Notes: generated by a model from the sequence alone, not told the origin. DNA of 64,000 nt from Epiperipatus broadwayi (GCA_028023455.1 JAQFVV010000286.1:525870-589869), one strand, 5' to 3'. Positions 22,024-35,284 are shown, numbered from the stretch's first letter. A program made the numbers and translations.

Positions 22024-24213
22024 TGTAATGGGCACATATGTACATTACGTTGTTTTTTATTAGTAAACATGAAAAAAATAAAAGTTCGCAAATAAAACTT
22101 TTTTTTTAAGAATTAAAAATTGAAAATTAAAATTCTATACTAAACTCATATCTATATAAAATCGCACAGATAAAAAAAATTATTAAAATAAAACTTTATT
22201 AAAAATAGAAAAGGTATTTTAAAAACAAAAACTCAAAAAGATTTAGAGATAAAAATATATCTTTAAGTTTGAAAAACACATTAATTAATCAGAAAATGAA
22301 AATGATTGTTTTAATTAGTTAAATGTAAACTAGCCCTTGGGCATTTAAAATTTATAAGCAATGGTCAGATAGGAGAGGAAAAACAATAGGAACAGAATGG
22401 CCAATGAAAGAAATCCATCGGGGAAATCGGACCTCAACGGAAGGATCATCATCATCGATGACATAATGTCAATTGAATCCTTAAAATTAATATAAAAGGA
22501 AAAGTTTGGAAATTATTAGTTAGTTATTATGAGAGGACAGATATGTGTTAATGTGGAGCTGGAAGTGAAGGGATTGAAAGACCTACTTTCAATTCCTTCA
22601 GTTGTTAAAAAAAAAATGAAACATCATTTTCTACATTGAGGACCAGCTAAAGTAAAAAACCTCTGGATGACTAAATAAAACAGCCAACAGAATACCAATC
22701 TTTTTAGCACGACATATGAATTCACATTCAAATGGCAAGCAACAGATAAAGATAAACTGTTTAAAACCGTAAGAACTTTATAATTAATGAACATTAAATT
22801 AAAAACTTTCCGTATTTAAAATAATTGCAATAGAATCCTATCTGACCAACTTTATTTACTAATAAGTAATTTTAATTTGATGTATTTCTTTTGTAAAATC
22901 ATTTCCATTTATTTTTTTTGTTCTTTTAAGTTTTATTATGACTGTTTTGTTTTTCGTTAAATTAAATTATATAAATGTTAAACTTAAGTCGGGCATGAAT
23001 GGCTATATAGATTTGTAAAGTTATATTAGGGAAGGGTAATCTTAGTTATTTGTTTCATAGTTAAATTGGGTCAATGGATTGGATATATTGGTGTAATTAG
23101 TAGATTAAGTACAAGATTTGCTATGGGCAGAATCGCTTTATATGCCGCACACTTTCTTTTTGGCCTATGGAATGCGATTCGTAAATCGGCAAAATGACCG
23201 CAGTCCTTTCCTATGGATTTTTTTTTATTGCTCTTCTTGTCAGATAGATGTAGTATTCCTATCTGATGAGAGGCAATTTCTTCTCTTAACCTTTTGTGCT
23301 GCCATATTTCGTATTACATTGAATGCATTGATATATCAGATGAATTGACGTTGGTTTGACTGCTAACTTTTGGCCTAAGGTTAAATAAGAATAGAATATT
23401 TTCTTTCAAATGCAAATCTATGTAGTCTATTCATACTCGACACTCTAAATAAAAATGCATTAAATTTAAGTTGGGTATGGACATTGCATGGATTCGTTAT
23501 CGGTTAATTATGTTTTTGGTTTTCATATTTGATCAAAATATATAGACATTCGGTAAATAATGATACCTTACGGTGAGTATCTAAAATGTATTTATTCGGA
23601 TGTCTTTTAAGTTATTGGTGTCAATGCGGTATCTTATGATGAATACCATTGGGTTTCTTGTATTCCCTATGCAATTGATGGTATCAATGACTTTGTATTT
23701 TGATCATTTATGTTTATTTTGAAATGTTTTTTAACCGTGTAATCTATGTAACCGATCTATACTCAACATTTTAAAACAAACTTTTATAAACCCATCTGTG
23801 TGAACTTATAAAAATTAAAATGTAAATTTATAAAAATTAAAATGTAAATTAAAATCAAAGTAAAAAAATGTAAGTTAAATTTTAAAATGTAAACTGATAC
23901 TAAAACAATTTTAAATATTATATATGTGCGTAAATAAATGTTTGTGTGTATAATTACTGGCAGTGGCTTATTTTATTCTTTTTTTATATATTCTTAAATA
24001 AGAATTTATTATAAAATGTAAATCTCTGCTAGTCCACTGAGCTAGTGACAATGGGCTAACGACCAGAATCAAAATATATTAAATTAAAAAAAAAAAATTT
24101 TTTTTTTACTTACGTATCTGCCTACTTTATAAATTTTCTAGGTTCAAATGCCTAGTGGCGCCCTGTAGTGTAGATTATGTTAAGTCTCAAATTATCTCCG
24201 GATTGTTATAACT
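22024..24213 (+). repeat. 5' LTR of the large-LTR element
   Basis: It starts TGTAATGGGCAC and has a TATA box TATAAAAGG at 22491 that is conserved at 25407 in the other copy, placing U3 in the first 0.5 kb. Two covarying hairpins lie at 23562-23581 and 23628-23647. It has no frame conserved between copies; the 76-codon frame at 23118 is disrupted in the second LTR. Confidence 0.78.
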
Positions 24214-24231
24214 GGCCACCCAACTTGGGCA
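24214..24231 (+). other. primer-binding site, tRNA-Lys-like
   Basis: TGGCCACCCAACTTGGGC directly follows the LTR end and resembles TGGCGCCCAACGTGGGGC, the tRNA-Lys PBS. Its place at the inner LTR edge supports retrotransposition on the plus strand. Confidence 0.65.
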
Positions 24232-24939
24232 AATCTATTAATAAACCATGAGGGCCCTGAGTAAATTTCTTTTTTCAAAATGAAATATTCTTATCTATTT
24301 ACATAAAGCCGTATATGTTAAATCTTATAAAAGCACTGCCAGAAAGAAATTGCACATATATTAAACACAAGAAAGTATAAATAATTTTAAATTGTACTTT
24401 GTTAAAAAGAAAGTCAAAAGGTTGCAATTAATATGTTTTTTTTTGTTAATATATATTATGCTTTAACGTGTATAGGCACGCACAGCCATGTAAGTTTATG
24501 ATCATAAATGTGGTACCTTACGATGAGTACCTTTGGGAATTACATCAGTGTAACCCTATGTATGCATTTCAATCAGTCATAAATAAGTTGGTGGTATTTA
24601 TAATTGTGCTGCAAAATAAACATGTATAAACCCATTATTTCTTAAAACATATTTACCTCAATGCAACCTTCTTAAATAAATAATTTATAAAATTTGCTTG
24701 TCATGCCATGTGTAAAAATAAAATGTATAAAAAAATAAAACTCTTGTGGGGAGGAGGTGTAAACATAAATGGTCCTTAGGAAAACGATAGTCAACATTTT
24801 TTTTTGTATATAATCTTTGTAATAATTACTAACCGAATGTTTTTGTAAATGTTTTCATTAATCATGTACCATAATTACTAACCCTAAATAAAAAATTTTT
24901 TTTGTTGTTAATTTTTATTTTTAAGCAAGTTTACTGATA
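24232..24939 (+). other. non-coding interior of the large-LTR element
   Basis: There is no gag, pol or other frame. A third member of the hairpin family, GGTAC-CTTACGATGA-GTACC, lies at 24512-24531. GGGGAGGAGG at about 24751-24760 is the only purine-rich run and is about 180 bp from the 3' LTR, so its role as a polypurine tract is doubtful. Confidence 0.6.
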
Positions 24940-27117
24940 TGTAACGGGCACATACGTATGTTACATTGTTTTTTATTAGTAAACATAAAAAAAATAAAAG
25001 TTCGCAAATAAAACTTTTTTTTTAAGAATTAAAAATTGAAAATTAAAATTCTATTTTAAACTCATATATATATAAAATCGCACAGATGAAAAAAATTATT
25101 AAAATAAAATTTTATTAAAAATAGAAAAGGTATTTTAAAAACAAAAACTCAAAAAGATTTAGACATAAAAATATATCTTTAAGTTTGGAAAACACATTAA
25201 TTAATCAGAAAATGGAAATTATTGTTTTAATTAGTTAAATGTAAACTAGTCTTCGGGCATTTAAAATGTATAAGCAATGGTCAGATAGGAGAGGAAAAAC
25301 AATAGGAACAGAATGGCCAATGAAAGAAATCCATCGTGGAAATCAGACCTCAATGGAAGGATCATCATCATCGATGACATAATGTCAATTGAATGCTTAA
25401 AATTAATATAAAAGGAAAAGTTTGGAAATTATTAGTTAGTTATTACAAGAGGACAGATATGTGTTAATGCGGAGTTGGAGGTGAAGGGATTGAAAGACGC
25501 ACTTTCAATTCCTTCAGTTGTTAAAAAAAAAATGAAACATCGTTTTCTACATTGAGGACCAGCTAAAGTAAAAAACCTCCAGATGAATAAATAAAATGGC
25601 CAACAGAATACCAATCTTTTTAGGATGGCATGGGAATTCACATTCAAATGGCAAGCAACAGATAAAGATGAACTGTTTAAAACCGTAAGAACTTTATAAT
25701 TAATGAACATTAAATTAAAAACTTTCCATATTTAAAATAATTGCAATAGAATCCTATCTGACCAACTTTATTTACTAATAAGTAATTTTAATTTGATGTA
25801 TTTCTTTTGTAAAATCATTTCCATTTATTTTTTTTTGTTCTTTTAAGTTTTATTATGACTGTTTTGTTTTTCGTTAAATTAAATTATATAAATGTTAAAC
25901 TTAAGTCGGGCATGAATGGCTATATAGATTTGTAAAGTTATATTAGGGGAGGGTAATCTTAGGTTATTTGTTTCATAGTTAAATTGGGTCAATGGATTGG
26001 ATATATTGGTGTAATTAGTAGATGTAGTACGAGATTTGCTATGGGCAGAATCGCTTTATATGCCACACACTTCCTTTTTGGCCTAGGGAATGTGATGCAT
26101 AAGTCGGCAAAATGACCGCAGTCCTTTCCTATGGAGTTTTTTTTATTGCTCTTCTTGTCAGATAGATGTAGTATTCCTATCTGACGAGAGGAAATTTCTT
26201 CTCTTAACCTTTTGTGCTGCCGTATTTCGTATTACATTGAATGCATCGATATATCAGATGAATTGACGTTGGTTTGACTGCGAACTTTTGGCCTAAGGTT
26301 AAATAAGGATAGAATATTTTCTTTCAAATGCAAATCTATGTAGTCTATTCATACTTGACACTCTAAATAAAAATGCATTAAATTTAAGTTGGGTATGGAC
26401 ATTGCATGAATTTGTTATCGGTTAATTATGTTTTTGGTTTTCATATTTGATCAAAATATATAGACATTCGGTAAATAATGATACCTTACAGTGAGTATCT
26501 AAAATGTATTTATTCGGATGTCTTTTAAGTTATTGGTGTCAATGCGGTATCTTATGATGAATACCATTGGGTTTCTTGTATTCCCTATGCAATTGACAGT
26601 ATCAATGACTTTGTATTTTGATCGTTTATGTTTATTTTGAAATGTTTTTTAACCGTGTAATCTGTGTAACCGATCTATATTCAACATTTTAAAACAAACT
26701 TTTATAAACCCATCTGTGCGAACTTATAAAAATTAAAATGTAAATTTATAAAAATTAAAATGTAAATTAAAATCAAAGTAAAAAATGTAAGTTAAATTTT
26801 AAAATGTAAACTGATACTAAAACAATTTTAAATATTATATATGTGCGTAAATAAATGTTTGTGTGTATAATTACTGGCAATGGCTTATTTTATTCTTTTT
26901 TTATATATTTTTAGATAAGAATTTATTATAAAATGTAAATCTCTGCTATTCCACTGAGCTAGTGACAATGGGCTAATGACTGGAATCAAAATATATAAAA
27001 TAGAAAAAAAAATTTTTTTTACTTACGTATCTGCCTACTTTATAAATTTTCTAAATTTAAATGCCTAGTGGCGCCCTGTAGTGTAGATTACATTAAGCCC
27101 TTTCTCCGGATCATTAA
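24940..27117 (+). repeat. 3' LTR of the large-LTR element
   Basis: It begins TGTAACGGGCACATACG and matches 22024-24213 throughout. The TATA box is at 25407-25414 and the hairpins are at 26480-26499 and 26546-26565. It ends in TCTCCGGATCATTAAAATA beside a TA run. Confidence 0.78.
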
Positions 27118-27131
27118 AATATATATATATA

Positions 27132-27275
27132 TTGTTTTAACTCCCCTTATATATACTTTAATGCAAAAAGTATTGTAGCTCTGATGAAGACTGCAGGGCA
27201 GTCAAAACTGTCAGGAAAATAAAGAAATCATTTTAAAAAATTTGCATTAAAGTGTATATGATGGGAGTTAAAGCA
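27132..27275. mobile_element. 144-bp inverted-repeat element with a hammerhead-like core
   Basis: Arms of about 35 bp (27132-27166 and 27241-27275; shared words TTTAACTCCC and ACTTTAATGCAAA) are inverted. Between them CTGATGA (27181-27187), a perfect 6-bp stem GACTGC/GCAGTC, and AAAACTGTC fit a hammerhead in which GAAA has become AAAA, with one extra A before stem II. TA and TG microsatellites follow on the right. Confidence 0.55.
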
Positions 27276-29294
<2,019 letters not shown>

Positions 29295-29519
29295 TGTATC
29301 AGATGTTAAATGTATAAGAAGTCAACAAAGTCAATAATGTGTTTATCTTAAAATTTGCCTGTCATCATTTCTATTTCCACTAAAGAGTAAAGTTTATGCT
29401 AGAATTGTTTTTCCTATTCGATCAATCTATCCCCACCTGGTTACATACATATATATATATATATATAACAGGAAGTAACTGAAGCTTTCAATGAATTATA
29501 TAACTTAAATAAAGTCTCA

Positions 29520-29547
29520 AAAAAACAGATGATATCATCTGTTTTTT
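29520..29547. repeat. perfect 28-bp palindrome upstream of the LINE
   Basis: Six A, CAGATGATATCATCTG, six T: fully self-complementary and ending in a T-run. It could form a hairpin or be an insertion scar. A TA run lies about 50 bp upstream. Confidence 0.85.
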
Positions 29548-29857
29548 AGTATCTGTTGTTGTTGTTATTTATGCTTAGTTTATTTAAGTAATTTTAAATG
29601 AGAGAGTGAATTTAATCTATTGATTATATAAATTTAGAGTCTAAATAATAAGAATAAATGATAAATCTAAAAGAATTAGCTTCGTTAATTCGAAGCCGAA
29701 AAAGAATCAAGCATTATATAAACTAAAAATATCAAAAAAATGCAACAGACATCTAAAAAAAAAAAAATTATTTAGAAACATCATAAAGGGTCTAGAACCT
29801 AATAAAGAAATAGTAAACCTGCTGAAAGATCAGAGTAAAGTTGATACTTCTCATACA

Positions 29858-32800
29858 ATGCTTAATTACAATGATAATAATCATGACTATATGTATTCCC
29901 AAGATCTAATAAAAAATAAAAATGTAAATGAATCTGATAATTGCAATAGAGTTAAAACAACAAAATCTGAAGTCACAGAGTACTCCGTGAATTTGAACGT
30001 TATCCAGAGCCTGAAGGGTAACATAGACCTAGGCATAGGATATGACTTAAACAACAGTGCTGAAAACTCACAGAGTTCCAACGTTACCGTTAATACTAAG
30101 AAATTTTATTCACATAGCGTGCCTAAATACCGGAATACTAACCTTAGGCTGCTGAAAATACTGAAAGCCAACAATGTTTCTAGCATAGGCCCTACCATTC
30201 CCGAAGCGCATGCAAATGTTTCAAATGTTAACGTAATTGCCAATGTGGTGGAATATACTTTAGACAACAGCGTAACATCCAATCAAAACTCTGAAGGATG
30301 CATTCAAGTTGAAAAAATATCACAAACTCGCTTAAAAATGATCTCTCAAATCATAAAAGGAAATAAACCTTCTAGCACTAATAACCAAAATCCGGCCTCC
30401 GATAATTCAAGTGCTATAGAAAAATATGGAAAGCAAAAAATCGCAACGACATCCGATGACGCAAACAAAAACGAAGACAGCGTAAATACAGCGGAAGATT
30501 TATGTAAGCTTTGTGAAACCAATTGTACACACAAGATGCTAATTAAGGTACATGAGACCAAGCATAATACAACAGCTAACCTCAACATCACAAATATTAC
30601 TGATAATAAACATAAAAATTATTCTTACCAGCCTCAGTTAATACCGGAAAGCCATGTCATTAGCGATTCTAAAACCAACGAAATATCTACGGAAATAAAT
30701 GATAAAAATAATATAGATTTTAACTATAATAGTAATAATAAACAAAATTCACATCATAATATACCTAAAATAAAGACCTCCAAACAAACAATCTCAGAAA
30801 TGATCCACGAGTTTTCAGACGCTACAGTGAATAACGACGAATACTGTTCAACAGGCTACACTTCTACTGGCCTGTCACTCATAGCGGATAAACAAGGTAC
30901 TAAAGAAAAAAATTTTAATACAGACGTAATCCACTGGCCTGAACCGGCACATAAATTAAATAATAAAGGCACCAAAACTAAAAAATACACAGAAACAAAT
31001 AGCTGCAGCTCATATATTAATGATAATACTACACTAATATCTGAAGATTCAACAGAAAATAACGCAATAGCGCCACTTCCCGTATCGACGCATTCAACTA
31101 GGAATAAACGTGAGACTCAACCAAAAATTAACCCCGCGAACAATTTACCGTCTGAAAACAACTTTTTAACTAATTCAAACTCGCCCAAAACTGATACTAT
31201 AAATAAATATAGTTCTGAAACAACACACACGCGTAATACAATACTGGAACCCGTATTAAAACATACCAATACAACTAGTGTTCAAAATACTTCCTTACAA
31301 AGCATGCCACTTTCTATAGATGAATTCCCAACTCTTCCCTCTTACTCTCAGAATCTCAACTACCAGAGAGAAGAAGATCAAAATAAAATTTTCCATACCG
31401 GTCATAAGGGAAACTATTCAACAATCAAGCAGACAAACCCAACACTAGATTTGACACAGAGTGATCTAAATTACCTTCCTCACATAACACCTATTGCAAA
31501 AAACTGTAATACAATGGCTAACAGTTCATCTAGGAGCCACATATCATATGCTAACATAGCAAAAATTGGTACTACAAGTCCATCTAAGTCTATACAAAAT
31601 ACCAACAACTTAAAAACTAATTCATACAACGAAACCTGCTCCATACCCGGAACAGCAAGTAAAATTAATCATGACCTTACCATGTTAGATATACTAAAAC
31701 TAAAAAATCTACAACAGGAAAATCAAACCTTCTTGGGGCTTGAGACCGATGAATTCTCCATAAATGACTTCACTGAGAAACAATACCAAGGCCTCTGTGT
31801 TGACTTCAACCAAACAATACCTCCAACCCTCCTCAAATCCTTAGTAAACTACCACAATGATAAAAGTGTTGTTCTGGCAGTGACAGAACCAAATTGCTCA
31901 CTCCATAAATTCCCCATTACAGCACTATACAAATTAATAAAACAATACAAATTAACAGAGGGCATACACTGGATCCTCACTCACCCAAACGACAGATACG
32001 TTGCTGTTGAATTTGCCACTTGGGCCTTCCGAAATGAATTTAAATCAAATTTCAAAAAACTAGACAACAAATTCCTTATATATGTTGATACAAACAGACC
32101 TGCTACCCTTATCGGAACCCTCAAGAATTGTATCATGGGCCTTGACAATAATCTCCTCCAAGAAATCCTTTTACCTTACTGGAAAATCCAGAATTTCTCA
32201 TATCTGCCAGTAGACAATATTATCAAGTCCATCCTATCCAACACTGCATCATTTCAAATTCAACTAAGAAAAGGCCTAGGGCCCACTGACATACCAACTA
32301 CCATTAAAGCAAAAGGTTGTCCAATGATACTTTCCTTCATTGGCATCAGGCCGCAATGTTTTCATTGTGGCCTAAGAACACATCTCATAAAAGAATGCCC
32401 AGCAAAAATATGCACCTCTTGTGGTCAAAAGGAAAATAAGTTTCACAAATGTAAAGCACCTCATACACTCACACCTGCTAATGTCACACATAATGAAATG
32501 CTAACCACAAACACTCCAGGCCTGCATACTGTTGAAGCTGAAGTTGAATCCTACAGTAGAGTAACCAACACCAAAGACTTTATGAATCCTAATAAACTCA
32601 AGGGAAAACCATCCAATGACAGCAAACAGATACAAATAGCATATCAAAACCCAAATGGCTCCAAGCCCAGATATAACTCACAGAAACCAGACAACTTACC
32701 AAAAGACTCAAAATCAAAAGAACCAAATAATGCCTCTAGACACAAAAATCTAACAATCTCTTCTGACAATACAGATGATGCACCTTTCAGCATGGACCAT

Positions 32801-33337
32801 CAAGACCATAACAATGCACTCGGAACCCCAAGACCTCTAAGATCAAAACCTGCAGTTTCTAATACTAAATCTATAATGGACGCATCAAAACTATCAATAT
32901 CCTATACAAATTCATCCCATATGAAAGCTCCCACACCTACAAAAAATAGATCTTCACCACCCATCTCTGACTATGTCTCAGACATGGATCTCAACCTACC
33001 CCCTAATGCTAATAATAAACAAAAATCTTCCAAACTTTCAAAGGCCTACTCTGAAGAAGAGGACTCACACCTATCTCCTGCTTCCGAGCCAAACTACCTA
33101 AAGTTCTCCTTTCCCTACAGTGTAAATTCTATTCTGGAAAAAAACAAGAGGAAGGTACAAAGCACACCAAAAAACTCTCTCAGTCATGAATCACACAATG
33201 AAACTGAGCTCTTTAGAGCTGATTTCCACAGGCCATCCTTGCCAGATCAGAAATTCAGTGATCACAAGGACCATTACAACCTTCAATCAAAGATTCTGCT
33301 GGCGGTAAAACCAAGCAGCAATAATCTTTATGGATAG
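29858..33337 (+). CDS. LINE ORF1 protein, gag-like with zinc knuckles, 1159 aa
   Basis: The protein presumably binds element RNA in an RNP. Residues 1-600 are low-complexity and rich in Asn, Thr, Ser and Lys, with one small Cys/His cluster LCKLCETNCTHK near residue 215. From about 640 to 830 comes a folded region with hydrophobic periodicity, in the place of the RRM-like domain of many ORF1 proteins. Then CFHCGLRTHLIKEC is a canonical CX2CX4HX4C knuckle and CTSCGQKENKFHKC a variant one. The tail is Ser/Lys/Pro-rich. The reading frame is open upstream to 29645 with coding-like basic sequence but no ATG, so this start is only the first available. The last codons overlap ORF2 by 8 nt (ATGGATAG). 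CpG is frequent up to about 31.3 kb and scarce after. Confidence 0.88.
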   Translation: MLNYNDNNHDYMYSQDLIKNKNVNESDNCNRVKTTKSEVTEYSVNLNVIQSLKGNIDLGIGYDLNNSAENSQSSNVTVNTKKFYSHSVPKYRNTNLRLLKILKANNVSSIGPTIPEAHANVSNVNVIANVVEYTLDNSVTSNQNSEGCIQVEKISQTRLKMISQIIKGNKPSSTNNQNPASDNSSAIEKYGKQKIATTSDDANKNEDSVNTAEDLCKLCETNCTHKMLIKVHETKHNTTANLNITNITDNKHKNYSYQPQLIPESHVISDSKTNEISTEINDKNNIDFNYNSNNKQNSHHNIPKIKTSKQTISEMIHEFSDATVNNDEYCSTGYTSTGLSLIADKQGTKEKNFNTDVIHWPEPAHKLNNKGTKTKKYTETNSCSSYINDNTTLISEDSTENNAIAPLPVSTHSTRNKRETQPKINPANNLPSENNFLTNSNSPKTDTINKYSSETTHTRNTILEPVLKHTNTTSVQNTSLQSMPLSIDEFPTLPSYSQNLNYQREEDQNKIFHTGHKGNYSTIKQTNPTLDLTQSDLNYLPHITPIAKNCNTMANSSSRSHISYANIAKIGTTSPSKSIQNTNNLKTNSYNETCSIPGTASKINHDLTMLDILKLKNLQQENQTFLGLETDEFSINDFTEKQYQGLCVDFNQTIPPTLLKSLVNYHNDKSVVLAVTEPNCSLHKFPITALYKLIKQYKLTEGIHWILTHPNDRYVAVEFATWAFRNEFKSNFKKLDNKFLIYVDTNRPATLIGTLKNCIMGLDNNLLQEILLPYWKIQNFSYLPVDNIIKSILSNTASFQIQLRKGLGPTDIPTTIKAKGCPMILSFIGIRPQCFHCGLRTHLIKECPAKICTSCGQKENKFHKCKAPHTLTPANVTHNEMLTTNTPGLHTVEAEVESYSRVTNTKDFMNPNKLKGKPSNDSKQIQIAYQNPNGSKPRYNSQKPDNLPKDSKSKEPNNASRHKNLTISSDNTDDAPFSMDHQDHNNALGTPRPLRSKPAVSNTKSIMDASKLSISYTNSSHMKAPTPTKNRSSPPISDYVSDMDLNLPPNANNKQKSSKLSKAYSEEEDSHLSPASEPNYLKFSFPYSVNSILEKNKRKVQSTPKNSLSHESHNETELFRADFHRPSLPDQKFSDHKDHYNLQSKILLAVKPSSNNLYG

Positions 33338-34115
33338 GATCAAGTGCCAAATCATTGGTCTTAACATCAGGGGAATTAATTCTACTGACCGTTTATATGC
33401 GATTAGGCATTTTTTCCTTCTTACATCTCCTCATATTTTATTCTTAGGAGAGACCAAATATCACCTAAACTCCAACCCTCACATAATTCTCGAACTTTCA
33501 AAACTGGGCTTCACTCTTCTGTCTACTAATACATCAGCTGCTGGAGGGGTAGGAATCATCATTAATAACAGGAAACCACCTTTTTCCTATAAAGTGCTTT
33601 ACCATGATGCCAATCTCATTGCAATCAAGCTTATATACCAATCTAGTGAATTCATTGCAATATACGTATACTGCCAGAACAACCCATTGACTTATTCTAG
33701 AATAATACACACCATAAATCTCATCACTGCAAACAACACAGGCCCTACAATCCTCTTGGGGGACTTCAACCTGCAATATGATGTGTTCACATGGAAATAC
33801 CTCCATCTCTTAGCCAGGGGTTTCATAAATGGCAGAGGTTTCTTCCCTGCAGATGCATACTCATTCTATACGAAGAGCTCTAGAACACTGATTGACCTAA
33901 TGTTTTACACCTCAGAGCTGCACTATGGTTTGGAAGCCAAGCTTCAACCCGTTCCCTTCTCAGACCATCTTGCCCTGATAGCGTCTCTAGATCTGGAATC
34001 CTATACTCCCATAGACTACAATAAAACAATCAGAATCATAACTAAAGCTACTGCCATGGAAGCTGTCTTCTCAGATGCCTACATACTCTTTGAAAAATTG
34101 ACATTCTTAACATAA
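33330..34115 (+). pseudogene. LINE ORF2, endonuclease domain
   Basis: The APE-type endonuclease nicks target DNA to prime reverse transcription. The conserved series is present: LNIRGIN (metal-binding Asn), LFLGETK (catalytic Glu), LLGDFNLQYD (Asp and Asn), TLIDLMFYT (Asp) and FSDHLALIASL (Ser-Asp-His). All key residues are there, so the domain itself looks intact. The frame is lost at about 34093-34098 in an A-run; the correct continuation lies in another frame (ILNINPEEAWFAF). The start overlaps the ORF1 stop by 8 nt, suggesting coupled or reinitiated translation. Confidence 0.88.
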
Positions 34116-35284
34116 ATCCTGAGGAAGCCTGGTTCGCCTTCACAGGCATCCTCCAAACCATAATCATACAGCACACCAAAAAACATAAAGGGTCAACAAC
34201 CCTGATGAATGAGCTTGATTTGCTTCATCATAGGATTAAAAATTTCTCAAGTGATGGTACTACAGACAACCTCCTATTACTTAAAACACAGTACAAGCAG
34301 AAACAAGCTGCGATTGCTGAAATAATAGCAACAAAGAATGCTAGGTTATACTTACCTGGCCAACACTGCTGGACATGTGGCTATCTCAGATGGGCTCTAG
34401 GGGCAAGGAAGAAACAAAAAACTCCTTTGTCCCTCCTCATCGGTGGTAGCCATACCTCTGGCAACCAAATGCTCATTCAAATAGAGTCATATTTCAAAAA
34501 CCGCCTATCAAACTCTGTTACCTACCCCACAAATCAGTGGCATGAGACATCACAAAACAATGAACATGGAATAACAATATCAAACATCAAAAACCGCTTG
34601 GCTGCCCTACCGTCCAATGTCCATCCAGGACTACACGGCATTCCAAAGTTCATACTTACGCACCTTGAGAATTTCACAGCTCCCATAGTATTAAAACTAA
34701 TTAACCATCTTGCAAACAGCAAAAAAATCATCCCCAAACTTTATCCCATAGCGATGGTCCCCTTTGTTAAGAAAAACCGGGATGCATCTGCTCTATCTAG
34801 CATAAGACCAATCTCCATGACCCCAATCCTGTTAAAGGTCATTGAAGGTGTGATCAAGGAGAAAATACAAGATGTTATTCTGGACAATATATCCCAGTTG
34901 CAATTTGCAAAGAAGGGCTCATCCACACTCTCTGCAATCGGGGAGGTAAAAATTCTCTGTGATCATATCAGATCCAAGAATCTATACAAACCCATTGCCA
35001 TTCAGCTAGACATCTCTGAAGCATTTGATTCAGTAGATGTCAACATCCTGCTCAATTGCCTCTCAGCACTAGACATTCCTACTCAAATCATTCAGATATT
35101 GGACAATCTACTAAACAACAGATTGGTCCACATTTCCCTGAATGGTTTCTTTACAGATGGTTTTATTCCTTCAAAATCCATACCCCAAGGATCTCCACTT
35201 AGCGGTCTCCTATTTATACTCTACTTAAACCCCTTCTTAAACAGATTGAGGCAGAACTTCCAGGAATCTATATACCCCAGCTGA
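34096..35284 (+). pseudogene. LINE ORF2, reverse transcriptase fingers and palm
   Basis: RT motifs appear in order: IPKLYPIAMVPFVKKN, SIRPISMTPILLKVIEG (block 2), LQFAKKGSS (block 3), AIQLDISEAFDSVDVNIL with the first catalytic Asp, then IPQGSPLSGLLFILYLNPFL (blocks 4-5). The frame is open from 34205 and readable back to about 34096. It is lost at about 35262, just before the YMDD box, by a second frameshift. The intact motifs on both sides suggest recent inactivation. Confidence 0.9.

Larger units (their letters stand above)
22024..27117 (+). mobile_element. non-autonomous LTR retrotransposon with 2.2-kb LTRs and a 0.7-kb interior
   Basis: Two direct repeats of about 2.18 kb (22024-24213 and 24940-27117) differ by what looks like a few percent. 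Both begin TGTAAYGGGCACAT and end near TCTCCGGAT. A tRNA-Lys-like PBS directly follows the first. The interior of about 710 bp encodes nothing. A (TA)n run flanks both ends, so the target was probably a TA microsatellite. The layout is that of a TRIM or LARD-type element but with unusually long LTRs for so short an interior. Tandem segmental duplication is the main alternative; the PBS argues against it. Confidence 0.75.

Noticed and set aside
23118-23348. 76-codon frame with hydrophobic stretches
   Set aside because: It lies inside an LTR and the matching LTR at about 26035-26265 does not keep the frame.
25432-25710. 92-codon minus-strand frame
   Set aside because: It lies in the second LTR, resembles no family, and the corresponding stretch of the first LTR differs by frame-breaking changes.
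30346-30591. Minus-strand frame rich in Leu, Val and Ser within the LINE
   Set aside because: It is the reverse-strand shadow of the Asn/Thr-rich ORF1.
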